Shown here: positions 8,092-16,181 of the stretch, piece after piece
Numbering within the stretch: the first letter of the stretch is position 1
Layout of the letters: every line of letters begins with the position of its first letter
NCBI RefSeq assembly: GCF_015711605.1
Contig: NZ_JABTEZ010000001.1
Span: 124,001 to 188,000, forward strand
DNA length: 64,000 bases
Direction: 5' to 3'
Source: Planomonospora sp. ID67723
GTDB lineage: Bacteria > Actinomycetota > Actinomycetes > Streptosporangiales > Streptosporangiaceae
Translations under genes and position numbers: made by a program
Notes under the pieces: model-generated
The model's database searches: none
What the model was told of the DNA's origin: nothing
What the model saw: only the letters and a program-made list of their open reading frames with translations

Positions 8092-11000
8092 TTACTTTAC
8101 CGGCATGTTCTCGAGGAACATCGCCTCGACGAGATCACCGCACCACCGCAGGAGGTCGAGGTCGCGCAGCGGCTGCCCGCCGAGCGGCTTCGTCTTGGGC
8201 ACCGGCACCAGCAGGGTGCCGGCGGCCTGCTTCAGCAGCGCCTTCGGGTAGAGCCGCTGGAGCCGCACCTGCTGGGAGTCCCGCAGGGTCACCGGGGCGA
8301 ACCTGATGTTCTGGCCCTGCAGGGTGACGTCGGTGAGCCCCGCCTTGCGCGCCCTGATCCGGAAGCGGGCCACGGCCAGCAGGTTCTCCACCTCCTGGGG
8401 CGGCCTGCCGTACCGGTCGACGAGCTCGGCGCGCACGGCCGCGATGTCGTCGTCGGTGCAGATCGCCGCGACGCGCTTGTACGCCTCCAGGCGCAGCCGC
8501 TCGGAGGTCACGTAGTCGTGCGGGATGTGCGCGTTGATCGGCAGCTCGACCTTGACGTCCGGCCGCTCCTCCTGCTCGGCCGCCCCGGTCAGCTTGGCCT
8601 TCTGCTCCTGTACGGCCTCCGCCATCATCCGCACGTACAGGTCGAAGCCGACGCCCGCGATGAAGCCCGACTGCTCGGCGCCCAGGATGTTGCCCGCGCC
8701 GCGGATCTCCAGGTCCTTCATCGCCACGTACATGCCCGCGCCCATCTCGGTGTGCTGGGAGATGGTGGCCAGGCGTTCGTGGGCGGTCTCGGTGAGCGGC
8801 TTCTCCGGCGGGTAGAGGAAGTAGGCGTAGCCGCGCTCGCGGCCCCGGCCGACCCGCCCGCGCAGCTGGTGGAGCTGGGACAGGCCGTAGTTGTCGGCCC
8901 GGTCCACGATGAGCGTGTTGGCGTTGGGCACGTCGAGACCGGACTCGACGATCGTGGTGCAGACCAGCACGTCGAACTCGCGCTCCCAGAACCCCACCAT
9001 GATCTTTTCGAGCTGCTGCTCGTTCATCTGGCCGTGCGCCACGGCGATGCGGGCCTCGGGGACGAGTTCGTGCAGGCGAGCCGCCACCTTGTTGATGCTC
9101 GCGACCCGGTTGTGCACGAAGAAGATCTGGCCGTCGCGCATCAGCTCGCGGCGGACGGCGGCGGCGATCTGCTTCTCGTCGTACGGCCCGACGAAGGTGA
9201 GGATCGGGTGGCGCTCCTCCGGCGGGGTGAGGATCGTGGACATCTCGCGGATGCCGGTCAGGCCCATCTCCAGGGTGCGCGGGATCGGCGTGGCGGACAT
9301 GGCCAGTACGTCGACCTGGGTGCGCAGGTGCTTCATGGCCTCCTTGTGCTCGACGCCGAAGCGCTGCTCCTCGTCGATGATGATCAGACCGAGGTTCTTG
9401 AACCGGACCTCGGAGGAGAGCAGCCGGTGGGTGCCGATCACCACGTCCACCGAACCGTCACGCATGCCCTCCAGCGTGACCTTGACCTCGGCGTCGGTCT
9501 GGAAGCGCGACATCGGCCGCACGTTCAGCGGGAAGCCGGAGAAGCGCTCGGCGAAGGTGGACAGGTGCTGCTGGACCAGCAGCGTGGTCGGCACCAGCAC
9601 CGCCACCTGCTTGCCGTCCTGCACCGCCTTGAAGGCTGCGCGCACCGCGATCTCCGTCTTGCCGTAGCCGACGTCGCCGCAGATCAGCCGGTCCATCGGG
9701 ATCGGGCGCTCCATGTCGCGCTTGACCTCGTCGATGGCCTCCAGCTGGTCGCCGGTCTCGGCGTAGGGGAAGGCGTCCTCCATCTCGCGCTGCCAGGGCG
9801 TGTCCGGCCCGAAGGCGTGCCCGGGCGAGGCCATCCGCGCGCTGTAGAGCCGGATCAGCTCTCCGGCGATCTCCTTGACCGCCTTCTTCGCCCTGGTCTT
9901 CGCCTTGGCCCAGTCGGCGCCGCCCATCCGGTTGAGCGTGGGCGACTCGCCGCCGACGTAGCGGGTGACCTCGTCGAGCTGGTCGGTCGGGACGTAGAGC
10001 CGGTCGCCCTTGGCGTACTCGATCACGAGGTACTCGCGGGTCGCTCCCTGCACGGTCCGCTGCATCATCTCGACGTAGCGGCCCACACCGTGCTGCTCGT
10101 GCACCACGTGGTCGCCGAGCTTGAGCTGGAGCGGGTCCACCATGTTGCGGCGCCGGCTGGGCAGCCGGCGCATGTCCTTGGTGGAGGCCTTCTGGCCGAC
10201 CAGGTCCAGGTGGGTCAGGACGGCCAGGGACGGGCTGACGAACCCGTGGTCCACCAGTCCGGTGGTGACGTGCACGACCTTCGGGTCCGGCGCCCGGTCG
10301 AGGGTCGCCTCCAGCCGGGCGGGCAGGTCGACGCCCTTGAGCAGCTCGACCATCCGCTCGGCCGGGCCGTGGCCCTCGCTGAGCAGCACGACGACCTTCT
10401 CGTCGGCCAGCCAGCCCTTGATGTCGCCCAGCGCCCGCTGGGTGTCGCCCCGGTAGGCCTCCGACTCCCGGGCGTCCAGGACCAGCGCCCCGCCCGGATC
10501 GTCACCGCCCGGGTCGTCCCCGCCGAACGGGGCGATCGACCACCACGGCTGCCCGAGCTCGCGGGCGTGGTCGCGGATCTCCTCCAGCGTGCGGAACGCC
10601 GCCGCCTCCAGGTCGATCGGGGCCTCTCCCCCGGCGGCGGCGTTGATCCAGGAGGCCTCCAGGAACTCCTGGCTGGTGCGGACGAGCTCGTCGGCCCGGC
10701 TCCGGATGCGCTCGGGATCGCAGACGAACACCGCCGCCCGTGCGGGCAGGTGGTCGATCAGCAGGTCCATCTCGCCGGCGAGCACCGGGGCGAACGCCTC
10801 CATGCCCTCCACCGGCATTCCCTCGGCGAGCTGGTCGAGGATCTCGGCCAGGGCGGGATGCTCGGCGGACAGCGCCGCGGCCCTGTCCCGGACGTCTTCG
10901 GTCAGCAGCAGCTCGCGGCAGGGCGCGGCGAACAGCCCGTCTCCCGCGACCTCCAGCGATCGCTGGTCGGCCACCTTGAACCAGCGGATCTCCTCGACCG

Positions 11001-11643
11001 AGTCGCCCCAGAACTCCAGGCGCAGCGGGTGCTCCTCGGTCGGCGGGAAGACGTCGAGCAGCCCGCCCCTGACCGCGACCTCGCCGCGCTTCTCCACCAT
11101 GTCCACGCGGTGGTAGCCGTTCTCCACCAGCCTGTGGACGACGGCGTCCAGGTCGGCGTCGTCGCCGGCGCGCAGCCGTACCGGCGACAGGTCGCCGAGC
11201 CCGCGCACGATCGGCTGGAGCACGGCCCGGATCGGGGCGACGACGACCCTCAGCGGTCCGGCCGCGGTGTCGCCCTCGACGGGGTGGGCCAGGCGGCGCA
11301 GTACGGCCAGGCGCTGGCCGACGGTGTCGCTGCGCGGGGAGAGCCGCTCGTGCGGGAGGGTCTCCCAGGCGGGGAAGACGGCGACCGTGTTGTCCCCGCC
11401 GGAGTCGAGAAGGCTGGACAGCGCCGCCGCGAGGTCCTCCGCCTCGCGGCCGGTCGCGGTCACCGCCAGGACGGTCCTGCCCGCCTCCCTGGCCAGCGCG
11501 GCCGCGGCGAAGGACCGCAGCGCGGGTGGGGCGACGAGCGACACGTCGGGAGCGCCGGGGACGCCGTCCCCCCGCGCATCCGCCAGGACGGAGGCCAGCT
11601 TCGGCTCGCCCGCGACAAGGTCAAGCAATCCGGAAAGGCTCAT
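8092..11643 (-). CDS. mfd: Transcription-repair coupling factor Mfd
   Basis: An ATP-driven DNA translocase that pushes stalled RNA polymerase off damaged templates and recruits UvrA. The 1183-aa chain shows the UvrB-like N-terminal module, the RNA-polymerase-interacting domain with GDHVVHEQHGVGRY (about residues 510-525), and then the superfamily 2 motor. The motor has Walker A GDVGYGKTEIAVRAAF, DEEQRFGVEHKE, SATPIPRTL, the TRG-type segment and the HQLRGRVGR motif VI, and the TRCF C-terminal domain ends the chain. ATG 11641-11643 (MSLSGLLDL) is chosen over an upstream start that lacks family similarity. The gene order mfd-lipoprotein-mazG-eno agrees with the mycobacterial block. Confidence 0.97.
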   Translation of the reverse strand: MSLSGLLDLVAGEPKLASVLADARGDGVPGAPDVSLVAPPALRSFAAAALAREAGRTVLAVTATGREAEDLAAALSSLLDSGGDNTVAVFPAWETLPHERLSPRSDTVGQRLAVLRRLAHPVEGDTAAGPLRVVVAPIRAVLQPIVRGLGDLSPVRLRAGDDADLDAVVHRLVENGYHRVDMVEKRGEVAVRGGLLDVFPPTEEHPLRLEFWGDSVEEIRWFKVADQRSLEVAGDGLFAAPCRELLLTEDVRDRAAALSAEHPALAEILDQLAEGMPVEGMEAFAPVLAGEMDLLIDHLPARAAVFVCDPERIRSRADELVRTSQEFLEASWINAAAGGEAPIDLEAAAFRTLEEIRDHARELGQPWWSIAPFGGDDPGGDDPGGALVLDARESEAYRGDTQRALGDIKGWLADEKVVVLLSEGHGPAERMVELLKGVDLPARLEATLDRAPDPKVVHVTTGLVDHGFVSPSLAVLTHLDLVGQKASTKDMRRLPSRRRNMVDPLQLKLGDHVVHEQHGVGRYVEMMQRTVQGATREYLVIEYAKGDRLYVPTDQLDEVTRYVGGESPTLNRMGGADWAKAKTRAKKAVKEIAGELIRLYSARMASPGHAFGPDTPWQREMEDAFPYAETGDQLEAIDEVKRDMERPIPMDRLICGDVGYGKTEIAVRAAFKAVQDGKQVAVLVPTTLLVQQHLSTFAERFSGFPLNVRPMSRFQTDAEVKVTLEGMRDGSVDVVIGTHRLLSSEVRFKNLGLIIIDEEQRFGVEHKEAMKHLRTQVDVLAMSATPIPRTLEMGLTGIREMSTILTPPEERHPILTFVGPYDEKQIAAAVRRELMRDGQIFFVHNRVASINKVAARLHELVPEARIAVAHGQMNEQQLEKIMVGFWEREFDVLVCTTIVESGLDVPNANTLIVDRADNYGLSQLHQLRGRVGRGRERGYAYFLYPPEKPLTETAHERLATISQHTEMGAGMYVAMKDLEIRGAGNILGAEQSGFIAGVGFDLYVRMMAEAVQEQKAKLTGAAEQEERPDVKVELPINAHIPHDYVTSERLRLEAYKRVAAICTDDDIAAVRAELVDRYGRPPQEVENLLAVARFRIRARKAGLTDVTLQGQNIRFAPVTLRDSQQVRLQRLYPKALLKQAAGTLLVPVPKTKPLGGQPLRDLDLLRWCGDLVEAMFLENMPVK

Positions 11644-11795
11644 CAGTTTCGCCCACAGCCCCACGACGGCAACACGACAGGCCCCCGGCCGCCGGGGCAC
11701 GGGGGTTATCGGTCAAGGGTACTTCGCCCGCTCCCCGGATCCGTAAGAAGTGGGGAGAGGTGACGAACTGTATCTATTCCACTACTCTAGGTGAT

Positions 11796-12515
11796 ATGAC
11801 TGAAGTGCGATCCGCCATGACCCGAAGCGACCTGTTCGACCAACGGATCCGGGAGCGCCGGGCCGAGGTGACCGGCCGGCGACTCGACGTCCTGGTCGCG
11901 GGCTGCGGATTCCCCAGCGGCCTGACCCTGGACCGGGCGCAGGCCCGGGTCGTCGGGGTCGACGAGGACCTCCCCGCGGTGCGGGCGAGCATGCCGGGCC
12001 GCAAGGAGTTCGACTCCTGGGCGCTGGGAGACCTGCGCACCGTTCCGGTGCCGCCGCGCTCGTTCGACGTCGCCTGCATATCGTTCCTGCTGGAGCGCGT
12101 CCGCCACCCCGAGCTCGTGCTCGACCGGCTGCTCGCCGGGCTGCGCCCGGGCGGCCTCGCCCTGCTGCGCATGCGCGACCGGTCCTCGGCCTACGGGATG
12201 TGCGACCGGCTGACCCCCTCGCTGGTGCGGCGGCTGCTGTGGCGCAGCCTCGTGCCGAAGGGCACGGTCGGGCCGCTGCCCACGGTGTACGGCCCGGCCA
12301 TCACCAGGGAGGGGATCCACGCCTTCTGCCTGGCCCGGGGGCTGATGGTCACCGACGAGATCCTGGAGTCCAGCGGCCCCGCGGCGGCCCGGTCACTGGG
12401 GCGCGCCGCCTGCTCGGCCGTCGAGGCCGCCTCCGGCGGGCGCTTCCCCGCCTCGCACGACGAGATCAGCATGGTCATCCGCAAGCCGGAGAACCATTTC
12501 GCGCGACTCGTCTGA
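11796..12515 (+). CDS. Class I SAM-dependent methyltransferase, substrate unknown
   Basis: A 239-aa Rossmann-fold methyltransferase. Motif I is DVLVAGCGFPSG, the acidic end of strand 2 is VVGVDEDLPAV, motif IV is FDVACISFLLE, and a GLRPGGLALLRM post-motif follows. The N-terminal part is short and the C-terminal third has no domain that would name a substrate. ATG 11796 has AGGTGAT just before it; an in-frame ATG at 11817 is the alternative. It stands between mfd (divergent) and the APS kinase fusion on the same strand. It may belong to the glycan island as a sugar O-methyltransferase, or be an independent insertion. Confidence 0.8.
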   Translation: MTEVRSAMTRSDLFDQRIRERRAEVTGRRLDVLVAGCGFPSGLTLDRAQARVVGVDEDLPAVRASMPGRKEFDSWALGDLRTVPVPPRSFDVACISFLLERVRHPELVLDRLLAGLRPGGLALLRMRDRSSAYGMCDRLTPSLVRRLLWRSLVPKGTVGPLPTVYGPAITREGIHAFCLARGLMVTDEILESSGPAAARSLGRAACSAVEAASGGRFPASHDEISMVIRKPENHFARLV

Positions 12516-12525
12516 CGTCACTCGG

Positions 12526-12575
12526 TTGATGTGGCACAACTGGAATGGCTAGAGTGACCATATCCGACTAAGTCG
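12526..12575 (+). promoter_or_regulatory. Promoter and candidate operator of the APS kinase fusion gene
   Basis: A -35-like TTGATG (12526-12531) and -10-like TAGAGT (12550-12555) are 18 bp apart. A perfect 11-base palindrome CGACTAAGTCG (12565-12575) sits at the likely transcript start and could be bound by a sulfur-responsive repressor. The operator role is inference from position and symmetry only. Confidence 0.5.
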
Positions 12576-12584
12576 ATCGGGAAT

Positions 12585-13832
12585 GTGGAGCAGATGACGG
12601 CGCCCTTCGAGTGGACCCCCGACACCCGTGAGCTCGCCGATCTGGAGCTGCTGCTCTCCGGCGCGTACCACCCCCTGACGGGCTTCATGAGCTCGGCCGA
12701 GGCGCACGCGGTGGAGGAGCACGGCACGCTGGCCGACGGCACGCGGTGGCCCGCCCCCGTCACGCTCACCCTCCCCGACGACCATCCGGCCGCCCCCGGC
12801 GACCGGATCACGCTCCGCGACCCCGAGGGCGCTCCACTGGCCGTCCTGACCGTCACCGACCGGTCCGGCGGCCGAGCCGCCGGGCCGGTGGAGGCCCTGG
12901 GCGCGGCCGAGCACGGGCCGTTCGCCCGGCTCCGCCGCAGCCCCGCGGAGGTCCGCAAGGAGCTGGCGGGGCACGAGGTCCTGGCCGTCACCATGCGCGG
13001 ACCCCTGGACGACCTGGAGGAGATCGCCGCGACCGCCGAGGAGATGGAGGCGACGGTCCTGCTGCTTCCGCTGGCGTTCGGGGAGGGCGGGCCCGCGGTG
13101 GTCCGCGCCGCGCTGAAGGCCCGCGACCGGCTCGGCGAGAGGGGCGCCGTCACCGCTCTGGCCGTGGTGCCGCTCGCCCCGCGCGAGGATCACGCCGTCG
13201 ATCTGGAACTGCGCGAGCACGTGGCCGAGGCCTACGGTGCGACCGAGCACCTGGCCGGCCCCGAGCCCGTCACGCTCCCCGGCCCGCCGCACCGGCGCGG
13301 ACTGGTCGTCTTCTTCACCGGCCTGTCCGGCTCGGGCAAGTCGACCGTCGCCCGGGGGCTGCGGGACGCGCTGCTGGAGCGCGGCGGCCGTACGGTCACC
13401 TACCTCGACGGCGACGTGGTCCGCCACCTGCTCTCGGCGGGGCTGGGCTTCTCCCGCCAGGACCGCGACCTCAACATCCGGCGGATCGGCTTCGTCGCCG
13501 CGGAGGCGGCCCGCCACGGCGGACTGGCGATCTGCGCGCCCATCGCCCCGTACGCCGCCACCCGCGAGGAGGTCAGAACCATGGTCGAGGCCGTGGGCGC
13601 CGACTTCCTGCTGGTCCACGTGGCCACCCCGCTCGCCGAGTGCGAGCGCCGCGACCGCAAGGGGCTCTACGCCAAGGCCCGGGCGGGGCTGATCCCGGAG
13701 TTCACCGGGATCTCCGCCCCCTACGAGGAGCCCGACGACGCCGACCTGGTCGTCGACACCACCGGCATCGCGGTCGAGCAGGCCGTGGACGCCGTCCTGA
13801 ACCCGCTCGTGCAGGGAGGCTGGGTCCGTTGA
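12585..13832 (+). CDS. Degenerate ATP-sulfurylase domain fused to adenylylsulfate (APS) kinase
   Basis: The C-terminal part (about residues 238-415) is a complete APS kinase, which phosphorylates APS to PAPS, the sulfate donor. It has P-loop FTGLSGSGKST, YLDGDVVRHLLS, the GFSRQDRDLNIRRIGFVA region and the lid sequence DRKGLYAKARAG. The first 235 residues resemble ATP sulfurylase: a PUA-like start (LSGAYHPLTGFM) and later VLLLPLAF and EAYGATEHLAGPEP, which align with VLIHPVVG and KNYGATHFIVGRDHA of true enzymes. The catalytic QTRNPLHRAH is replaced by VTMRGPLDDL and GRDH by GPEP, so this half should not make APS. It may be a regulatory or dimerisation module. APS would come from CysD/CysN at 26.5-28.7 kb. 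GTG 12585 and ATG 12594 are both possible starts. Confidence 0.85.
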   Translation: MEQMTAPFEWTPDTRELADLELLLSGAYHPLTGFMSSAEAHAVEEHGTLADGTRWPAPVTLTLPDDHPAAPGDRITLRDPEGAPLAVLTVTDRSGGRAAGPVEALGAAEHGPFARLRRSPAEVRKELAGHEVLAVTMRGPLDDLEEIAATAEEMEATVLLLPLAFGEGGPAVVRAALKARDRLGERGAVTALAVVPLAPREDHAVDLELREHVAEAYGATEHLAGPEPVTLPGPPHRRGLVVFFTGLSGSGKSTVARGLRDALLERGGRTVTYLDGDVVRHLLSAGLGFSRQDRDLNIRRIGFVAAEAARHGGLAICAPIAPYAATREEVRTMVEAVGADFLLVHVATPLAECERRDRKGLYAKARAGLIPEFTGISAPYEEPDDADLVVDTTGIAVEQAVDAVLNPLVQGGWVR

Positions 13833-13953
13833 GGAGAGATCTCGCCGCGGCCGGGCAGAGGTCACGGCGCGCAGGTCCGGGTGCGGAGGCCCCGGCACGG
13901 GGAAGGGGTCGCGATGACAGGCGGAGAGACGGACAGGGAACGGTGAACGGCTG

Positions 13954-14907
13954 ATGGACCTCGATCTCCCCCTGGTCGCCGGGTCGTTCTTCGTCGCGAT
14001 CATCGTCGGGCTGACCGGCATGGGCGGCGGCGCTCTGATGACGCCGATGATGCTGCTGTTCTTCAACGTGCCGCCGCTCGCCGCGGTCTCCAGCGACCTG
14101 GTCGCCTCGGCCGTGATGAAGCCCGTCGGCGGGATCGTGCACATGCGGCGGGGCACGGTGGACCTGCGGCTGGTCGGCTGGCTGTGCGTGGGCTCGGTCC
14201 CGGCGGCCTTCTGCGGGGTGCTGCTGATCCGGGCGTTCGGAGAGGGCGAGCAGGTTCAGCAGGCGGTCAAGTACGCCCTGGGCGTCGCGCTGCTGCTGGC
14301 CGTGGCGGGCCTGCTCGCCAAGGCCTATCTCGCCCACCGCGAGGGACCCGTCGCGGTGGGTTCCGGCGAGATCGTCGTGCGCCCGATTCCTACCGTACTG
14401 ATCGGTATAGTCGGCGGCGTCGTGGTGGGCATCTCCTCCGTGGGCTCGGGATCCCTGATCATCGTGGCGCTGCTCATGATCTACCCCACGCTGAAGGCCA
14501 ACCAGCTCGTCGGGACCGACCTGGTCCAGGCGGTCCCCCTGGTCACCTCGGCCGCCGTGGGCCACCTGCTCTTCGGCGACTTCCAGCTCGACGTGACCAC
14601 CTCGCTGCTGGCCGGCTCGATCCCCGGCGTCTACCTCGGCGCGCGGATCTCGTCGCGGGCGCACGGCGACGTCATCCGGGCACTGCTCGTGGTGGTACTG
14701 CTCGCCTCGGCGCTCAAGCTGCTCGGCGTGGGCAACTCGGCCCTGCTGTGGGTCCTGGGCGGCGTGGCGCTCGCCGGGGCGGCCGCCTGGTCACTGACGA
14801 GGAACCGCCGTGGAACGCAGGTAGGAGTCGCCGGCGAGGGCGCGGAAGGCCGCCTGGGAGCCGGAAGAGGTGTCGAAACGGGTGTCCCCCCTCGGGGCTC
14901 GCGGTGA
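13954..14907 (+). CDS. TauE/SafE family membrane transporter (sulfite/sulfate/organosulfur exporter)
   Basis: A polytopic membrane protein of 317 aa with about eight hydrophobic helices in two homologous halves. Each half starts with the family's glycine-rich turn: GLTGMGGGALMTPMMLL near residue 20 and GISSVGSGSLIIVALLM near 165. Members move sulfite, sulfoacetate or similar anions. It follows the APS kinase fusion by 121 bp on the same strand, so a link to sulfate metabolism is likely. The last 39 codons (14791-14907) overlap the 3' end of the convergent hydrolase gene and encode a Gly/Arg-rich tail unlike the family, suggesting that the original stop was lost. Confidence 0.85.
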   Translation: MDLDLPLVAGSFFVAIIVGLTGMGGGALMTPMMLLFFNVPPLAAVSSDLVASAVMKPVGGIVHMRRGTVDLRLVGWLCVGSVPAAFCGVLLIRAFGEGEQVQQAVKYALGVALLLAVAGLLAKAYLAHREGPVAVGSGEIVVRPIPTVLIGIVGGVVVGISSVGSGSLIIVALLMIYPTLKANQLVGTDLVQAVPLVTSAAVGHLLFGDFQLDVTTSLLAGSIPGVYLGARISSRAHGDVIRALLVVVLLASALKLLGVGNSALLWVLGGVALAGAAAWSLTRNRRGTQVGVAGEGAEGRLGAGRGVETGVPPRGSR

Positions 14908-15876
14908 GTCGAAGTAGACCAGCGCCTTGATCTGCGGATAGCGCCGCACGTCCCGGCGGACCGAGGCGAAGAAGGACTCCTTGAAGCGGGGCTGGCCCCG
15001 CCGCTCGAAGACCCCCCACTCGGCGAGCATGATGGGCTTGCCGGGGAAGCGCCACTGCATCCAGCGGTAGAAGCCCGGCCACTGGGCGATGTCGTCGCGG
15101 GTCTTGTTGATCAGTCCCTCGAAGCTCTGGACCCTGTCGTCGACGTAGGGGTCCATGGCCACCCAGTCGACCACGTCGTCACCGGGGTAGAGCCGCTCGA
15201 ACCAGGAGCTGGCCGCCCAGTTGGGCGCTCCCATGTAGGTCATCACGGTGACCGCGTTCCGCACGCCCTTCTCGCGCAGGCGCTGCACGACGTGGCGGTA
15301 CATCTCCGCATAGTCCCGGGCCGTCATCCCGGAGCCGGCGCTCTCTCTGACGTCGTTCTCCGGCTCGTGGTGCACGGTCAGGAAGAACCTCTCGGGGAAG
15401 TTCCGCACGATGTGGGCGGCCAGCCGGTCGATCCGCCGGTCCACCGCGCCCCGGGCGATCTGCGCCCAGGTGTGGTCGAGGGACGGCTTCCAGTTGACCA
15501 GCAGGATCCTGCGCCCCCCGGGGGGACGGGCGATCGCCTGCTCCTCGGCGGTCGGGAAGAGCTCGGAGCCCCGGTGGTAGACGTGCATGATGTCGGCCGT
15601 ACGGCCCATGCGCTGTTCGGCCCGGCGCAGCGCCAGGGCGGGCCGTCTCCCGGTGAAGATCTCCGGGGCCATCCCCCACCAGGCGCCGCAGGAGGGGATC
15701 AGCTTGGCGCTGACCTCGCAGCCCGGCGCCGACGAGCGCAGTCCCAGCAGCCTCTTGCCCGTCGCGGGGTCGTGCGCCGAGTCCCTGGAGACTCCCGAGG
15801 CCTGGCTGCACGCGCTCAGCCCCAGCATCAGCGCGATACCGGCGGCGGTGATTCCCCGCATCCTCAGCGCTGACAT
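14791..15876 (-). CDS. Secreted glycoside hydrolase lipoprotein, GH26-like TIM barrel
   Basis: About 361 aa. A signal peptide (MSALRMRGITAAGIALMLG) is followed by lipobox LSAC, so it is probably anchored outside the membrane. The mature part fits a (beta/alpha)8 hydrolase of the GH26/mannanase type: HHEPEND holds the likely acid/base Glu at the end of strand 4, PNWAASSWF and DWVAMDPYVDD follow, and LAEWGVFER holds the likely nucleophile Glu at strand 7. Its place between the APS kinase/TauE genes and the wzz-like gene suggests a glycan-trimming enzyme of the polysaccharide locus. ATG 15874-15876 or 15859-15861 may be the start; neither has a clear ribosome-binding site. Substrate is not predictable. 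Confidence 0.75.
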   Translation of the reverse strand: MSALRMRGITAAGIALMLGLSACSQASGVSRDSAHDPATGKRLLGLRSSAPGCEVSAKLIPSCGAWWGMAPEIFTGRRPALALRRAEQRMGRTADIMHVYHRGSELFPTAEEQAIARPPGGRRILLVNWKPSLDHTWAQIARGAVDRRIDRLAAHIVRNFPERFFLTVHHEPENDVRESAGSGMTARDYAEMYRHVVQRLREKGVRNAVTVMTYMGAPNWAASSWFERLYPGDDVVDWVAMDPYVDDRVQSFEGLINKTRDDIAQWPGFYRWMQWRFPGKPIMLAEWGVFERRGQPRFKESFFASVRRDVRRYPQIKALVYFDSPRAPRGDTRFDTSSGSQAAFRALAGDSYLRSTAVPRQ

Positions 15877-16181
15877 TAAATCGGCATTTGTCCGATACAA
15901 CGGTCCCTCACAGATTATCCGTCCGCGCGTTTCCTGACTTTCCGCAGAGCACACCATCCCACCATCCGGACATGCGGTGCCGCACACTTTGCCGCTCCGT
16001 TCCGCACCTGCGGGGTGGCGGAGAGGAAATATCGGATAAACCACCGTTATCTCGCCGTGATTGCCGCAGTCATCGTGAAGAAATCTTGTGTATTCGATCG
16101 GGAAAACGACGACTCAGCCTATAGTTCCTAGGGTTTCCAGCAGCGGCCTCGCCTGAGGGGCCCGGCCCGAGAGGGATTCCC
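15877..16181. other. Divergent promoter region between hydrolase and wzz-like genes
   Basis: This 305-bp stretch is AT-richer than its surroundings and has no supported gene. On the plus strand a -10-like TATAGT lies at 16120-16125, about 57 bp before the wzz-like start; no good -35 is seen. It presumably carries the promoters of both the hydrolase and the polysaccharide operon. Confidence 0.5.

Noticed and set aside
7543-11763. Very long open frame (1406 codons) opposite mfd
   Set aside because: It is the antisense shadow of mfd in GC-rich DNA. The translated product is repetitive His/Val/Leu/Gly without any family motif, while mfd on the other strand has every expected domain.
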